DNA of 64,000 bases from Devosia sp. 2618 (GTDB taxonomy: Bacteria > Pseudomonadota > Alphaproteobacteria > Rhizobiales > Devosiaceae): NCBI RefSeq assembly GCF_040546815.1, contig NZ_JBEPOO010000001.1, positions 1,488,001 to 1,552,000 of the forward strand. Reading direction: 5' to 3'. The translations under genes and the position numbers were made by a program. Below the pieces are notes generated by a model. That model made no database searches. It was not told the DNA's origin and saw only the letters and a list, made by a program, of their open reading frames with translations. Below are positions 48,886-57,731 of the stretch, piece after piece; position 1 is the stretch's first letter, and every line of letters begins with the position of its first letter.

Positions 48886-49320
48886 ATGAACGCCAAGTTC
48901 CTGCTGCCGCTCGCTGCTGTTTCCATGCTTGCCCTTGCGGCCTGCAGCAATCCCGAAACACCGGCAGAGCCAGCAGCGCCAACCACGCCTGCTGCTGAAA
49001 CCGCGCCAGCGGCCGCGCCGGCTGCACCAGCCGCAACGCCAGCAGCGCCTGCTGCGACCCCAGCCGCTCCAGCTGCTGAAGCCGTCCCATCGGCACCAGC
49101 CATGGCCCCTGCTCCGGGCGCTGCAATGACCCCAGAACAGGCCATGCAGGCCATCCAGGCCCAGACGGCCAACATGACGCCAGAGCAGAAGACCGAAGCT
49201 GTCGCCGCTGCTCGTAAGGCCGCTGAAGACATGGGCAAGGCACAGGGCCTGACCGACGCGCAGATCGCACAGGCAGCCGACGCTGCTGAGCAGGCTGCAA
49301 AGCAGATGTTCGGCCTCTAA
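48886..49320 (+). CDS. Ala/Pro-rich lipoprotein
   Basis: A 144-residue protein with a lipoprotein signal ending L-A-A-C20, a long low-complexity Ala/Pro/Thr/Glu linker (about 25-85; many A-P repeats), then a helical Gln/Ala-rich C-terminal region (M-T-P-E-Q-A-M-Q-A-I-Q, repeated as M-T-P-E-Q-K). The linker would span the periplasm or cell wall space. Function unknown. A strong terminator lies 22 bp after the stop. Confidence 0.8.
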   Translation: MNAKFLLPLAAVSMLALAACSNPETPAEPAAPTTPAAETAPAAAPAAPAATPAAPAATPAAPAAEAVPSAPAMAPAPGAAMTPEQAMQAIQAQTANMTPEQKTEAVAAARKAAEDMGKAQGLTDAQIAQAADAAEQAAKQMFGL

Positions 49321-49342
49321 TTTCTAGCGTTCAAAGAATCAC

Positions 49343-49376
49343 AGGGCCTCGCAGCAATGCGGGGTCCTATTTGTTT
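49343..49376 (+). terminator. intrinsic terminator after the lipoprotein gene
   Basis: An 11-bp stem with two G-U pairs (49343-49353 with 49358-49368) closes a GCAA tetraloop and is followed by ATTTGTTT. It overlaps the final codons of the convergent FlhB-like gene. Confidence 0.75.
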
Positions 49377-49645
49377 GTCTGCGACCCGACGCGCAGCACA
49401 AAGCCGATGACGATGGCCACGGCTTCGTAGAGTTCGAGCGGAATGGTTTCGTCGAGTTCGACGCCGCTGAGGGCTTCCGCCAACACTGGATTGGCTTCGA
49501 TGACGATGCCGTTCTCCTCGGCCAGCGCGACGATCTTGTCGGCCAGGTGGCCTCGCCCTTTGGCGACGACGCGTGGAGCAGCGCGACTGCCCTTTTCGTA
49601 TTGCAGGGCGACGGCCACATCGCGCTTTTTCGGATCGTCGGTCAT
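49367..49645 (-). CDS. FlhB C-terminal-like protein (EscU/FlhX type)
   Basis: A 92-residue protein equivalent to the cytosolic C-terminal domain of FlhB/EscU: V-A-V-A-L-Q-Y ... A-P-R-V-V-A-K-G-R-G and the L-A-E-A-L ... I-P-x-E-L-Y-E-A-V-A-I-V tail. There is no N-P-T-H autocleavage motif and no membrane part. In Bacillus a gene of this type (ylqH) pairs with a FliK-like gene (ylqG), as here. The ATG overlaps the FliK-like stop (ATGA). Confidence 0.85.
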   Translation of the reverse strand: MTDDPKKRDVAVALQYEKGSRAAPRVVAKGRGHLADKIVALAEENGIVIEANPVLAEALSGVELDETIPLELYEAVAIVIGFVLRVGSQTNK

Positions 49646-51150
49646 GTGCTTGCATCGATGAAATGGCCGGATCGCGCGGGCTGTGGTTCGGGTGGCGCAC
49701 CGTGACGCACGACGACGGCCCCTGGCTTCAGGCCAGCTGCCGCGAGCGTTTCCCGCAGTGCCATAGCCTCAGCCTCAAGCGCCTGCGATGCAGCAGGGTC
49801 CGTGGCCCACAGCATCACGCCCGTTGTCCCACCGCGCAGCGACACCTGCGCGCCGACCTCACCCAGCGTCGGCAGGTTGAGCGCAAACCGCATCTGCCAA
49901 CCGGTTTCGGCCCCTCCGTCACCCTCGCGATGTTCGTCCCGGTGAATCTGTAATTGCATCAGGGCCTGTTGCGTGCCGATCAGCACGGGCAGGTCCAAGC
50001 TCCAATCGCCTGTTTTGCCCTGCGGATCGGGCAGCGAGGCATGTTGATGGAGGCGCACGCGGGACAGTGCCCAATCCGTGCGCTCCAGCAATTGTCGGCC
50101 AACTTCTTCGGGCTGGCTCGCCGGATCAATCGCCCGCGTGTCCGGGGTGCGAGATCGTGGCGTAGTGCCGCGCAGCGGCGGCGGTACGGCAGATGCGGGA
50201 GCCACGGGAGCCTGTTGGCCGACCCATTGGGTCAGCGTTTGCCGAAGGGCCAACAGTGCGGATTTGAGGTCCGCCGATGGTAGTGGCAATTGCCCCTTTG
50301 CCAGACCGGCCTCCTGAAAAATGCCCGAACCGCGCACCGCAGCCTGTAGCTGACCACCGTCGAACTTGGGGCTATCAATCATCACGCGTCCCGCCAGGAC
50401 TTGCTGTGCCGCTTTGGTGACGGCTTCGGGCAGCACGACCTTGCCCGCAATGCTGGTCAGCGCGGCCGTCAATTCAGTCACGGGCGCCTGTCGCGGGAGA
50501 GAGGCGTTGGCCATCTGGGCCAGTGCTGAGCGAGGTGTGTCGGCGGGAGCCGAGGTGGTGCCTTGAGCGGGCACGGATGAGTTTGAATTGCCCTTGGACT
50601 GCGGATAGGCCGCCACCTGTGACGACACCGGCGCTACGGGCGCGGCGGTCGTGGGCGTTGCGCTGTTTTGTGCGGATACCGCCGCTGGCCTTGTAGTTGT
50701 CGCAGTCACTGCCACCTGAACAGCCATCTGGCTCGAAGTGGGGGGCGCCGAACTTCCAGCGCCTACCTGTACTGGAGTTGAGCCGGTGGCGGGCGCGGAA
50801 CCCCTCGTCGATACTGCTGCAGTAGGCGCTTGAGCATCTGGTGTCGGACTGGGTGGCGCCGAGGCACCCGGCTTTCCCGAGGTGACGCGCACCGTCTGCA
50901 GCAGCAAGCGCAATTGCGGCCCGTTGGCCTGCACTTCGAGGCGCAGGGCGTCACCAGCTTTGGTGGCGAGCGGTAGAGCGAGGTTCAACATCTGGCCGCG
51001 AATTTCGACCTGGGTGCCGCCATTGGGCGCGGGGCCGACCACCTTGGCGTCGACAACCTGTCCAACCTGCAACGCCAAAGTCTGCAGCGCGCCGGAGCGG
51101 GCCGCAACCACGATGGCAGGCATTTGCGATGGGATCGACACGCAACCCAA
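49642..51150 (-). CDS. FliK-like flagellar hook-length control family protein
   Basis: A 502-residue protein. The central region (about 110-220) is low-complexity Ala/Thr/Ser/Pro/Gln. The C-terminal domain (about 370-500; D-L-P-V-L-I-G-T-Q-Q-A-L-M-Q-L-Q-I and L-P-T-L-G-E-V-G-A-Q-V-S-L-R) fits the flagellar hook-length control C-terminal fold. There is no other flagellar gene in the window, so its job may differ from FliK. It forms a coupled pair with the FlhB-like gene. Confidence 0.75.
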   Translation of the reverse strand: MGCVSIPSQMPAIVVAARSGALQTLALQVGQVVDAKVVGPAPNGGTQVEIRGQMLNLALPLATKAGDALRLEVQANGPQLRLLLQTVRVTSGKPGASAPPSPTPDAQAPTAAVSTRGSAPATGSTPVQVGAGSSAPPTSSQMAVQVAVTATTTRPAAVSAQNSATPTTAAPVAPVSSQVAAYPQSKGNSNSSVPAQGTTSAPADTPRSALAQMANASLPRQAPVTELTAALTSIAGKVVLPEAVTKAAQQVLAGRVMIDSPKFDGGQLQAAVRGSGIFQEAGLAKGQLPLPSADLKSALLALRQTLTQWVGQQAPVAPASAVPPPLRGTTPRSRTPDTRAIDPASQPEEVGRQLLERTDWALSRVRLHQHASLPDPQGKTGDWSLDLPVLIGTQQALMQLQIHRDEHREGDGGAETGWQMRFALNLPTLGEVGAQVSLRGGTTGVMLWATDPAASQALEAEAMALRETLAAAGLKPGAVVVRHGAPPEPQPARSGHFIDAST

Positions 51151-51263
51151 TCCTCGGCCGCACCATGCGGCAGCGCACCTTAGCGCAAACCGATCATCCT
51201 ATGATTCCCGACGGCAGGGAAACTTAACGCGACATCACTTTAGCCGCGCAAAATGCTGGGGCG

Positions 51264-52007
51264 TCAGTCCGGGCGAATGTCGGTGTATTTCTTGGTCGCC
51301 GGCTTACCGCGGAAGGTGACCCAGAAGAAGTTGAGCGTGTAGGTGCCGGCAGTCCGGAACACGCCTTCTTTTTCGAGACGACGACCTGAGGTCTTCATCT
51401 TGAGTGCAAAGGTCCATTTGACGGCGCCGACCTTGGAGAGCCGCACGGCAACGTCGGTATCTTCGCCAAAGAAATCGATGGACCGGTCATAGCCGCCAAC
51501 CTGCTGCCAGGCCGCGCGCTTGAAGACGAAATTGCCGCCCTGCACCACCGACCCGACGCGCAGCACGAAGCGGTTCAGCACATAGATCAGATAGGTCAGG
51601 CCATAGAACATGTTCACGAGGAACCTGCTCCAGGCGCTCATGTCGTAATAGACATAAGGTCCGCTCAGGCAGACCAGCTTGGCGTCGCGGTTGAATTCGC
51701 TGAACACCGTATCGAGCCAGCCCACCGGCACGATGGTGTCGCTATCGATATTGGCGATGAGATCAAAACCTTCGCTGGCCGCAAAGCCGGCATCGCGGGC
51801 ATTGACCAGCCCCTTCTTGGGCTCATCGACAACCCGCACGGTTGGGAAGCTGCGGGCAATCTCGCCGGTCCGGTCGGTGGAGGCATTGTTGACGACGATG
51901 ATCTCGGCATCGACGCGGGCACGCGCAATTTCGGCCACCACGGATTCGAGGCACTTACCGATCAGTGCTTCTTCATTGTAGGCGGGGATGACGAATGCCA
52001 GTCTCAT
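51264..52007 (-). CDS. family 2 glycosyltransferase
   Basis: A 247-residue GT-A enzyme: R-L-A-F-V-I-P-A-Y-N-E-E at the N-terminus, V-N-N-A-S-T-D-R-T and the metal-binding D-S-D motif in A-N-I-D-S-D-T-I-V-P, then F-F-G-E-D-T-D-V-A-V-R. A weakly hydrophobic stretch near 135-155 may associate with the membrane. It probably transfers a sugar to a lipid or polysaccharide; acceptor unknown. ATG 52007 follows GAAAGAGG; the frame runs 26 codons further with no similarity. Confidence 0.9.
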   Translation of the reverse strand: MRLAFVIPAYNEEALIGKCLESVVAEIARARVDAEIIVVNNASTDRTGEIARSFPTVRVVDEPKKGLVNARDAGFAASEGFDLIANIDSDTIVPVGWLDTVFSEFNRDAKLVCLSGPYVYYDMSAWSRFLVNMFYGLTYLIYVLNRFVLRVGSVVQGGNFVFKRAAWQQVGGYDRSIDFFGEDTDVAVRLSKVGAVKWTFALKMKTSGRRLEKEGVFRTAGTYTLNFFWVTFRGKPATKKYTDIRPD

Positions 52008-52224
52008 TGCGGCCTCTTTCGGGGGCTTGCGCGCATCTGCGCGTTTCGCTGCCAATAGCCTTTGCCCGCCATATCTGCAACTCAAGCGCGGGGTTTTCCG
52101 AAAGTGCGGTCGAATTGTAGCTCATTTGATCCCCAAAGACGCCATTTGGATTGTGTCTACCGGCTGAGGCTCAATTACTGTAACGTTGGGCAACCAAAGC
52201 GCGTTTTCAGAAACGTAGGGCACA

Positions 52225-52968
52225 ATGAAACAGTTGTTTTTTACTCCGCTACTGGCGTTGTTTTTAATGATCTGCGTGCCGAACGCGTTTGCGGCAAATG
52301 AGGGCAAGGCCGTCGGGGTGAACCCGGATGCGGTCGCCCGGGTCACTTCCAAGGATAGAATCCTACAGGCAGGCTCGGACGTTTCGGTCGGCGAGACGAT
52401 TGTCACGGGCTCATCGGGCACGGTTCAGATCGTATTCGCTGATCAGACGCGGCTAGTTGTCGGCCCCGGCAGCGCGCTGCGCATCGAAACCTATCTGCTC
52501 GCGAGCAACAATCGGGCGCAAAAGCTGGCTATCGATGCGCTGGGTGGCACCTTCCGCTTCGTCAGCGGCAATAGCGCCAAGTCCGCCTATTCGATCAATA
52601 CGCCAACGGCAGCGATTGCGGTGCGCGGCACCAAGTTCGATTTCATCGTGCAACCGCGAAGTACGCGGGTGATGCTCTATGAAGGCGCTCTGCAGCTTTG
52701 TGCCAGCGGACGGAACTGTGCCGACCTCACAAAACGCTGTGAGATCGGCGTGGCTTCTGGCGGTCAGTCCGTGCTCTATCGGCGCGATGCGCCCGAGCGT
52801 CTGCCCCTGAGCCTTGATTTCCGCTATGCGCGCTTCCAGGCGGGGTTGCTCAGCGCGTTCCGCGTCAATGGTGCAGCGAGTTGCGCCGAGGGTCCAAGCT
52901 CAGCAGAATCGTTGAGCACGATGGAGGGTAGCCCCGGCGAGAGAGACACCGGGCAAACCACCCCCTAG
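52225..52968 (+). CDS. exported FecR-domain protein
   Basis: A 247-residue protein with a signal peptide (cleavage after A-F-A near residue 24) and a FecR domain (about 45-140): V-G-E-T-I-V-T-G-S-S-G-T-V-Q-I-V-F-A-D and T-A-A-I-A-V-R-G-T-K-F. In iron systems FecR relays signals to a sigma factor, but no sigma or TonB receptor is adjacent and this one is exported rather than TM-anchored. Three extra cysteines in the C-terminal half may form disulfides. Role unknown. Confidence 0.82.
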   Translation: MKQLFFTPLLALFLMICVPNAFAANEGKAVGVNPDAVARVTSKDRILQAGSDVSVGETIVTGSSGTVQIVFADQTRLVVGPGSALRIETYLLASNNRAQKLAIDALGGTFRFVSGNSAKSAYSINTPTAAIAVRGTKFDFIVQPRSTRVMLYEGALQLCASGRNCADLTKRCEIGVASGGQSVLYRRDAPERLPLSLDFRYARFQAGLLSAFRVNGAASCAEGPSSAESLSTMEGSPGERDTGQTTP

Positions 52969-52971
52969 CGA

Positions 52972-53472
52972 TCAGCCGATATAGTCGCGCTTGCCCACTG
53001 GAACGCCGCTGTGGCGCAGAATGGCGTAGGCCGTGGTGATGTGGAAAAAGAAGTTCGGCAGTGCCCGCTCGGTCAGATAGGCGAGGCCAGACATCTGCAC
53101 GTCCTTGCCGCCCAGCTTGAGGGTGATCTCGCGATCCTCGCCACCAGCCAGCTCTTCCGGCTTTGCCGCTGCAAGCAGATCCAGTGCCTTGCGGATGCGG
53201 GCGCGCAGTTCGTCGAAGCTTTCTTCGGTATCTGGCCAGGATGGGATGTCCTTGCCGGACAGGCGCGAAACGCAGCCCTTCACATGGTCGGTGGCGATCA
53301 TCACCTGACCACGGAATGGGATCATGTCAGGGGCAAGCCGGGTGTTCGACAGCACCCGCGTGTCGAAGTTGCGCTCCGCCGCATTGGCCTCCGCCTTGTC
53401 CATGATCGCCAGAAGATTGTTCAGCATGCGGGTGAAGATCGGCACGGTCATGTCGTAAGCGGAGATCGTCAT
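52972..53472 (-). CDS. DUF1993-family protein
   Basis: A 166-residue soluble helical protein: T-V-P-I-F-T-R-M-L-N-N-L at the N-terminus, A-P-D-M-I-P-F-R-G-Q-V and F-F-H-I-T-T-A-Y-A-I-L-R near the end, as in DUF1993 (a DinB-like four-helix bundle). Activity unknown. ATG 53472 is used; the open frame extends 59 codons further without similarity. Convergent with the FecR-type gene (3-bp gap) and divergent from the channel gene. Confidence 0.85.
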   Translation of the reverse strand: MTISAYDMTVPIFTRMLNNLLAIMDKAEANAAERNFDTRVLSNTRLAPDMIPFRGQVMIATDHVKGCVSRLSGKDIPSWPDTEESFDELRARIRKALDLLAAAKPEELAGGEDREITLKLGGKDVQMSGLAYLTERALPNFFFHITTAYAILRHSGVPVGKRDYIG

Positions 53473-53553
53473 AGCAATGTACCTTGATTGTCTTGTCCCG
53501 AACGGGAAGAGTTCTTTTGCGCCCGCATTTTCGGGCTGACAAGGCATCTGGTT

Positions 53554-54378
53554 ATGAGCGCTAAGAAAGACAAGCCGGCGGACAACGTCGCAGAGCCAGA
53601 GATGAGCGGATTTCAAAAGCTGCGCTGGAAACTGCGGCTGCTTTATCACAGCCAGGCGCCCGGCGCGCAGCGCTTCCAGTTCGCGGTGCTGGTCGTTGAT
53701 CTGGCGATCATCGTTTTCTTCATCGCCACACCGCTGCTGCGCGACAATCCATCGTTCTTGTGGATCGACTACTCCATCGCGGCGCTTCTGGCCTTCGACT
53801 TCATCGCGCGCGCTTTGGCCTCAACCGATATCTGGCGCTGGTTGCGACAGTTGCCGGTGATCATCGACGTCTTCATTCTGGCGACGCTGCTGGCTCCGAC
53901 CTGGCTGATCAATCTGGGCTTCTTGCGTATTTTGCGGCTGTGGACGATGACGCGCGGCAGCACGTTCTGGCGGCCGCTGCGCAAGCATGGCCTGGGGGTC
54001 TATCAGGAACCAGTGCAGGCGGTGATCAACCTGCTGGTGTTCCTGTTCGTCGTTACAGGCTTTGTCTACACCGCCTTCGCCAATCGAGGACACGACGAGA
54101 TCGCCAGCTATGTCGATGCGCTCTATTTCACCGTGGCGACGGTGACGACGACCGGCTTTGGCGACATCACCCTGCCCGGCACCTGGGGCAAGCTGGCGTC
54201 CATTGTCATCATGATCGTGGGCATTTCGCTGTTCGTGCGACTAGCGCAGTCGATCTTCCGTCCGGCCAAGGTGCATTTCCCCTGCCCGCAATGCGGCTTG
54301 CAAAAGCACGAACCGGACGCAGTGCACTGTAAGGCCTGCGGGCACCTGCTCAACATCCCCGATCAAGGCACCGACTAG
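53554..54378 (+). CDS. six-helix cation channel with C-terminal zinc ribbon
   Basis: A 274-residue protein. Four voltage-sensor-like helices (S4-like L-R-I-L-R-L-W-T-M-T-R, about 125-137) precede a two-helix pore with selectivity filter T198-T-T-G201-F-G-D204, a G-F-G-D variant of the potassium G-Y-G-D. The cytosolic tail holds a zinc-ribbon-like C244-x2-C247...C259-x2-C262. It is likely a potassium channel, though the Phe filter makes selectivity less certain. ATG 53554 chosen. Its stop overlaps the convergent kinase gene by 4 bp. Confidence 0.85.
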   Translation: MSAKKDKPADNVAEPEMSGFQKLRWKLRLLYHSQAPGAQRFQFAVLVVDLAIIVFFIATPLLRDNPSFLWIDYSIAALLAFDFIARALASTDIWRWLRQLPVIIDVFILATLLAPTWLINLGFLRILRLWTMTRGSTFWRPLRKHGLGVYQEPVQAVINLLVFLFVVTGFVYTAFANRGHDEIASYVDALYFTVATVTTTGFGDITLPGTWGKLASIVIMIVGISLFVRLAQSIFRPAKVHFPCPQCGLQKHEPDAVHCKACGHLLNIPDQGTD

Positions 54379-57074
54379 CGGCGCAGCGCCAGTCTGATCC
54401 GGAAGCACGCGCCGGGCAGCGAACCCTGCACAAGGTCGAGCGAACCATTCATCCGAGTCACGATCTGCCGGGAGATGGCAAGGCCTAGCCCTGCCCCGCT
54501 CTGGTCGCCGACGGCGCGCTGGCCGCGTGAGAACTTTTCAAAGATCAGCTTGCGCTCTTGCCTCGCAATGCCGGGGCCATTGTCGGCGATTTCGACGATG
54601 TATTTCCCGGCCCTGATCGACGAGGTGACGGCCAGAACCGGCGTGTCGGAGTCGTTGTATTTGATAGCGTTGGAAATGACGTTGATGAACACCTGACACA
54701 GGCGGTCGGCGTCGCCCTCGACGATAGATGGCGCTGCCCGCTGGCCCCGCCGCAGCACGACGCCGCGTTGGCGCAATAGCGCTTCGCAGACGGTGAGAGC
54801 GCGGTCTAGCGCGGCCTCGGGGTCGACGGGCAGGTTTTCCCAACTGCGTTCACCGCGCTCCAGAGCCGAAAGATCCAAAATCTCGTCGAGCAGCTTGGTG
54901 AGGCGCAGGCTTTCCTGATGGATTGTCGAAACGAAATGGCGCCGCTGGCCGTCGGGTAGATCACCGGTTTCGAGCAATATCTCGGAGAACGAGCGGATCG
55001 AGGTCATGGGTGTGCGCACCTCATGGCTGACCTGGCTGAGGAACTCGTCCTTCTGGCTATCGAGCTCGCGCAATTGCGCATTGGCGTCTTCAAGCTGCTG
55101 GGCAGTTGAGCGCAGTTCGGCCGAGGTCTTTTCCAGCTGCTGGGAGTATTCGATGACCTGCTGCGTCTCGTCGGCCATCTGCATCATTTCCTCGAGCGAC
55201 ACATCGCTACCGGACACGACCTTTGACAGCATGACGTGCGCCGACGCGGCGCCGATGGAACCCGCCAGTTCGCGCTCGAGGCGTCCTATGAAGTCCTGCG
55301 ATGGCTCAAGCATGTCCGGATCGACGCCCGCATCATAGGCTTCAGCGGCAAAGACTGCGGCGGCGCGGCGCTCGCCGAGGACACGTTCGGCCACGAAATA
55401 GAGGTCGTTGGCTGTGGCCGAACCGAGCACAAAATTGCCGCGCGTCACCTGACCGCGCCGGAACACGTCGACGAAAACGCTGGCCTGAATGCGCTCCAGC
55501 GCGGATTGGGAGGTCAGCAGCGAGCCGACGGTCAGAATGAGGATGTTGACCGAGAGGCTCCAGAACGCAGCGTGGGCGAGTTGGTCCATGCCATCAAGAC
55601 CAAACATGGCTTCGGGCCGAAGCCATGAAATGCCCCACGGGCCGTGCTGCAGTAGCCAGGCAACATGGGGCGAGACGGACTCGAACGACGGTAGGAAGCT
55701 GCACCAGACCCAAAACACGAAACCGGCTGCAATCGCGGCTGTCGCTGCCTTGAGCGAGGCCTCGCGCCAAAACAGGGCGGCGATTACGGCCGGGAAAAAC
55801 TGGGCGATTGCGGTGAAGGAAATCAGGCCAATGGGCGCCAGCGCGTTGGAATCGCGCGTGAAGAAAAAATAGAAAAAGCCGAGCGACAGGATGAGTACGA
55901 TGGAGAAGCGCCGGGCCATCAGCACCATGCTGGTGACGCCCTGCCCGTCTCCGGTGCCGGCGGAACTGAAGCGCAGCACCAGCGGCATGACTATGTGGTT
56001 GGACACCATGATCGAGAGCGCGATGGACTCAAGGATGATCATTGAAGTCGCCGACGAAAAGCCGCCGATAAAAGCAAACAACGCCAAGGCGTCCTGACCG
56101 AAGGCCATGGGCAGGGTCAGCGCGAACATGTCGGGGTTTGAGCCTGCGGGCATGGTGGTCAACCCGAACACTGCTATGGGCAGGATGAAAAGGCTCATCA
56201 GCAGCATGTAGGCGGGGAAGGCCCAGCTGGCGACCTTGAGGTAGTTCTCGTTGGAATTTTCGACCACCGTCACCTGAAACTGGCGCGGCAGGCAGACGAT
56301 GGCGGCGACGGAAAGCGCCATCGTGGTCAGCCAGCGGGCGTCGAAGGTGTTCTCGGAGTCGACGGTGATGCCCGCTTCGGCGGCGCGGCTAAAGATGTTC
56401 TCAAAGCCGCCACCGACGAAGACGACGAAAATGCCCACGGCCAAAAGCGCCGCGAGTTTGACAACGGCTTCAAAGGCGATGGCGGCTACGACGCCATGGT
56501 GCTGCTCCTTGGCATCGACGTGGCGCGTGCCAAAGAGAATGGTGAACAGTGCCATGCCGGCGGCCACGCCGAAGGCGAGGCCCACATCGTCGATCCCCTT
56601 GAGGCTCCCCTGCCCGAATTCGGACGAACCGGCGACGGCCTGGATGGAAGACGTCACCGCCTTGAGCTGCAGCGCGATATAGGGCGCGATGCCGATGACG
56701 GCGATGCAGGTGATCAGCACGGCAAGGCGGCTCGATTTTCCGAAACGCGACGACAACAGGTCGGCGACCGAGGTGATGCGCTGATTATGACTGATCCGAA
56801 CCAGGCGGCGCAGCAAGAACCACCAGCCGACGAAAACCAGCGTCGGGCCGAGGTAGATGGTGAGGAATTCAAGGCCACTGCGCGCGGCATTGCCGACGGC
56901 GCCATAGAAGGTCCAACTGGTGCAATAGACCGAGATGGACAGCGTATAGACCGCTGGCGAGTGGAGGAACGACTTCTTGTTGCTGCGCGCCCGGCGGTCG
57001 CCGAGATAGGCGAGCACAAACAGCAGGCCGACATAGCCGACAGCGGTGGCGATGACGAAGTCGGCCGACAGCAT
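54375..57074 (-). CDS. sodium/solute-symporter-fused sensor histidine kinase
   Basis: An 899-residue protein. The N-terminal about 500 residues form a 13-helix SSS/SLC5-type module (V-Y-C-T-S-W-T-F-Y-G-A-V-G). A PAS-like/coiled-coil linker follows, then HisKA with H684 (Q-V-S-H-E-V-R-T-P-M-T-S-I) and HATPase_c (D-N-G-P-G-I-A, Q-S-G-A-G-L-G-L-A-I). The C-terminus lacks a receiver. This is the CbrA-like layout, where the transporter part is the input domain. It starts overlapping by one base with a small membrane gene. The HisKA region is closely similar to a stretch in the XRE regulator at 57.7 kb. Confidence 0.92.
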   Translation of the reverse strand: MLSADFVIATAVGYVGLLFVLAYLGDRRARSNKKSFLHSPAVYTLSISVYCTSWTFYGAVGNAARSGLEFLTIYLGPTLVFVGWWFLLRRLVRISHNQRITSVADLLSSRFGKSSRLAVLITCIAVIGIAPYIALQLKAVTSSIQAVAGSSEFGQGSLKGIDDVGLAFGVAAGMALFTILFGTRHVDAKEQHHGVVAAIAFEAVVKLAALLAVGIFVVFVGGGFENIFSRAAEAGITVDSENTFDARWLTTMALSVAAIVCLPRQFQVTVVENSNENYLKVASWAFPAYMLLMSLFILPIAVFGLTTMPAGSNPDMFALTLPMAFGQDALALFAFIGGFSSATSMIILESIALSIMVSNHIVMPLVLRFSSAGTGDGQGVTSMVLMARRFSIVLILSLGFFYFFFTRDSNALAPIGLISFTAIAQFFPAVIAALFWREASLKAATAAIAAGFVFWVWCSFLPSFESVSPHVAWLLQHGPWGISWLRPEAMFGLDGMDQLAHAAFWSLSVNILILTVGSLLTSQSALERIQASVFVDVFRRGQVTRGNFVLGSATANDLYFVAERVLGERRAAAVFAAEAYDAGVDPDMLEPSQDFIGRLERELAGSIGAASAHVMLSKVVSGSDVSLEEMMQMADETQQVIEYSQQLEKTSAELRSTAQQLEDANAQLRELDSQKDEFLSQVSHEVRTPMTSIRSFSEILLETGDLPDGQRRHFVSTIHQESLRLTKLLDEILDLSALERGERSWENLPVDPEAALDRALTVCEALLRQRGVVLRRGQRAAPSIVEGDADRLCQVFINVISNAIKYNDSDTPVLAVTSSIRAGKYIVEIADNGPGIARQERKLIFEKFSRGQRAVGDQSGAGLGLAISRQIVTRMNGSLDLVQGSLPGACFRIRLALRR

Positions 57075-57307
57075 CAGCGGTCACCGTCACCGGAATCGGT
57101 GGAGTCATCATTTGGTAAGGCGCGCGCGAGCAAAGCCGTGCCGATGATTAGCAGCAGCCACAGCACGAACAGGTAAAACACGATCTGCGGGATGCCGAAG
57201 TGGAAGATAGGCTGATCGAAAACGTAGACCAGCGGTGGCATCATGAGCAGCGCGCCGAGCACCGTCAGCAGCAACATGCCACCCTTGAGTCTACGCAGCT
57301 CCGGCAT
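57074..57307 (-). CDS. small two-helix membrane partner protein
   Basis: A 77-residue protein with two TM helices (about 10-30 and 40-63) and an acidic C-terminal tail (D-D-S-T-D-S-G-D-G-D). No family name recognised. Its stop overlaps the kinase ATG by one base and its start overlaps the receiver gene by 17 bp, so all three are coupled. Small proteins of this size upstream of CbrA-type kinases are known in Pseudomonas (CbrX); homology here is not shown. Confidence 0.78.
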   Translation of the reverse strand: MPELRRLKGGMLLLTVLGALLMMPPLVYVFDQPIFHFGIPQIVFYLFVLWLLLIIGTALLARALPNDDSTDSGDGDR

Positions 57308-57674
57308 GGCCAGCCATCAGTTGCCGTACCGCGCCGACAACGTCGGCGTTGGCATATGGCTTGGTGACGAAAATATCGGCGCCGAACTCCTCGGCGATGC
57401 GCCGGTCCTGCTGCTGGCCCTTTGCGGTCAGGATCAGCACCGGCAATGAGCGCGTGTCGGCGCTGGCGCGAATGAGTTTGAGCACCTCAAAGCCACTGCG
57501 CTTGGGCAGCATGACGTCGAGTACGAGGACGCGTGGCTTCAGGCGTCGCACAGCCTCCAGCGCGGCGTCGCCATCGGTGACCGCGCTGATGGTCCAGCCG
57601 GCGCGTCTAAGAATAAAATCCAGCGATTCGAGAATGCTGGGCTCATCCTCGGCGATGAGTATGTCGATTGCCAA
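57291..57674 (-). CDS. stand-alone response-regulator receiver protein
   Basis: A 127-residue CheY-like protein: acidic pocket E9-D10 (A-E-D-E), phosphoacceptor D53 (V-L-D-V-M-L-P), the conserved Thr (L-T-A-K) and Lys (T-K-P-Y). No output domain follows. TTG 57674 is used because an AGGGGGG ribosome site lies 4-5 bp upstream; an upstream ATG (57731) is less likely. It is the obvious partner of the adjacent kinase. Confidence 0.9.
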   Translation of the reverse strand: MAIDILIAEDEPSILESLDFILRRAGWTISAVTDGDAALEAVRRLKPRVLVLDVMLPKRSGFEVLKLIRASADTRSLPVLILTAKGQQQDRRIAEEFGADIFVTKPYANADVVGAVRQLMAGHAGAA

Positions 57675-57731
57675 TTTCCCCCCTTTGGCACCCGCGGTCT
57701 CCCGTCCGCAGATCTCAACACTAAATCGCAA

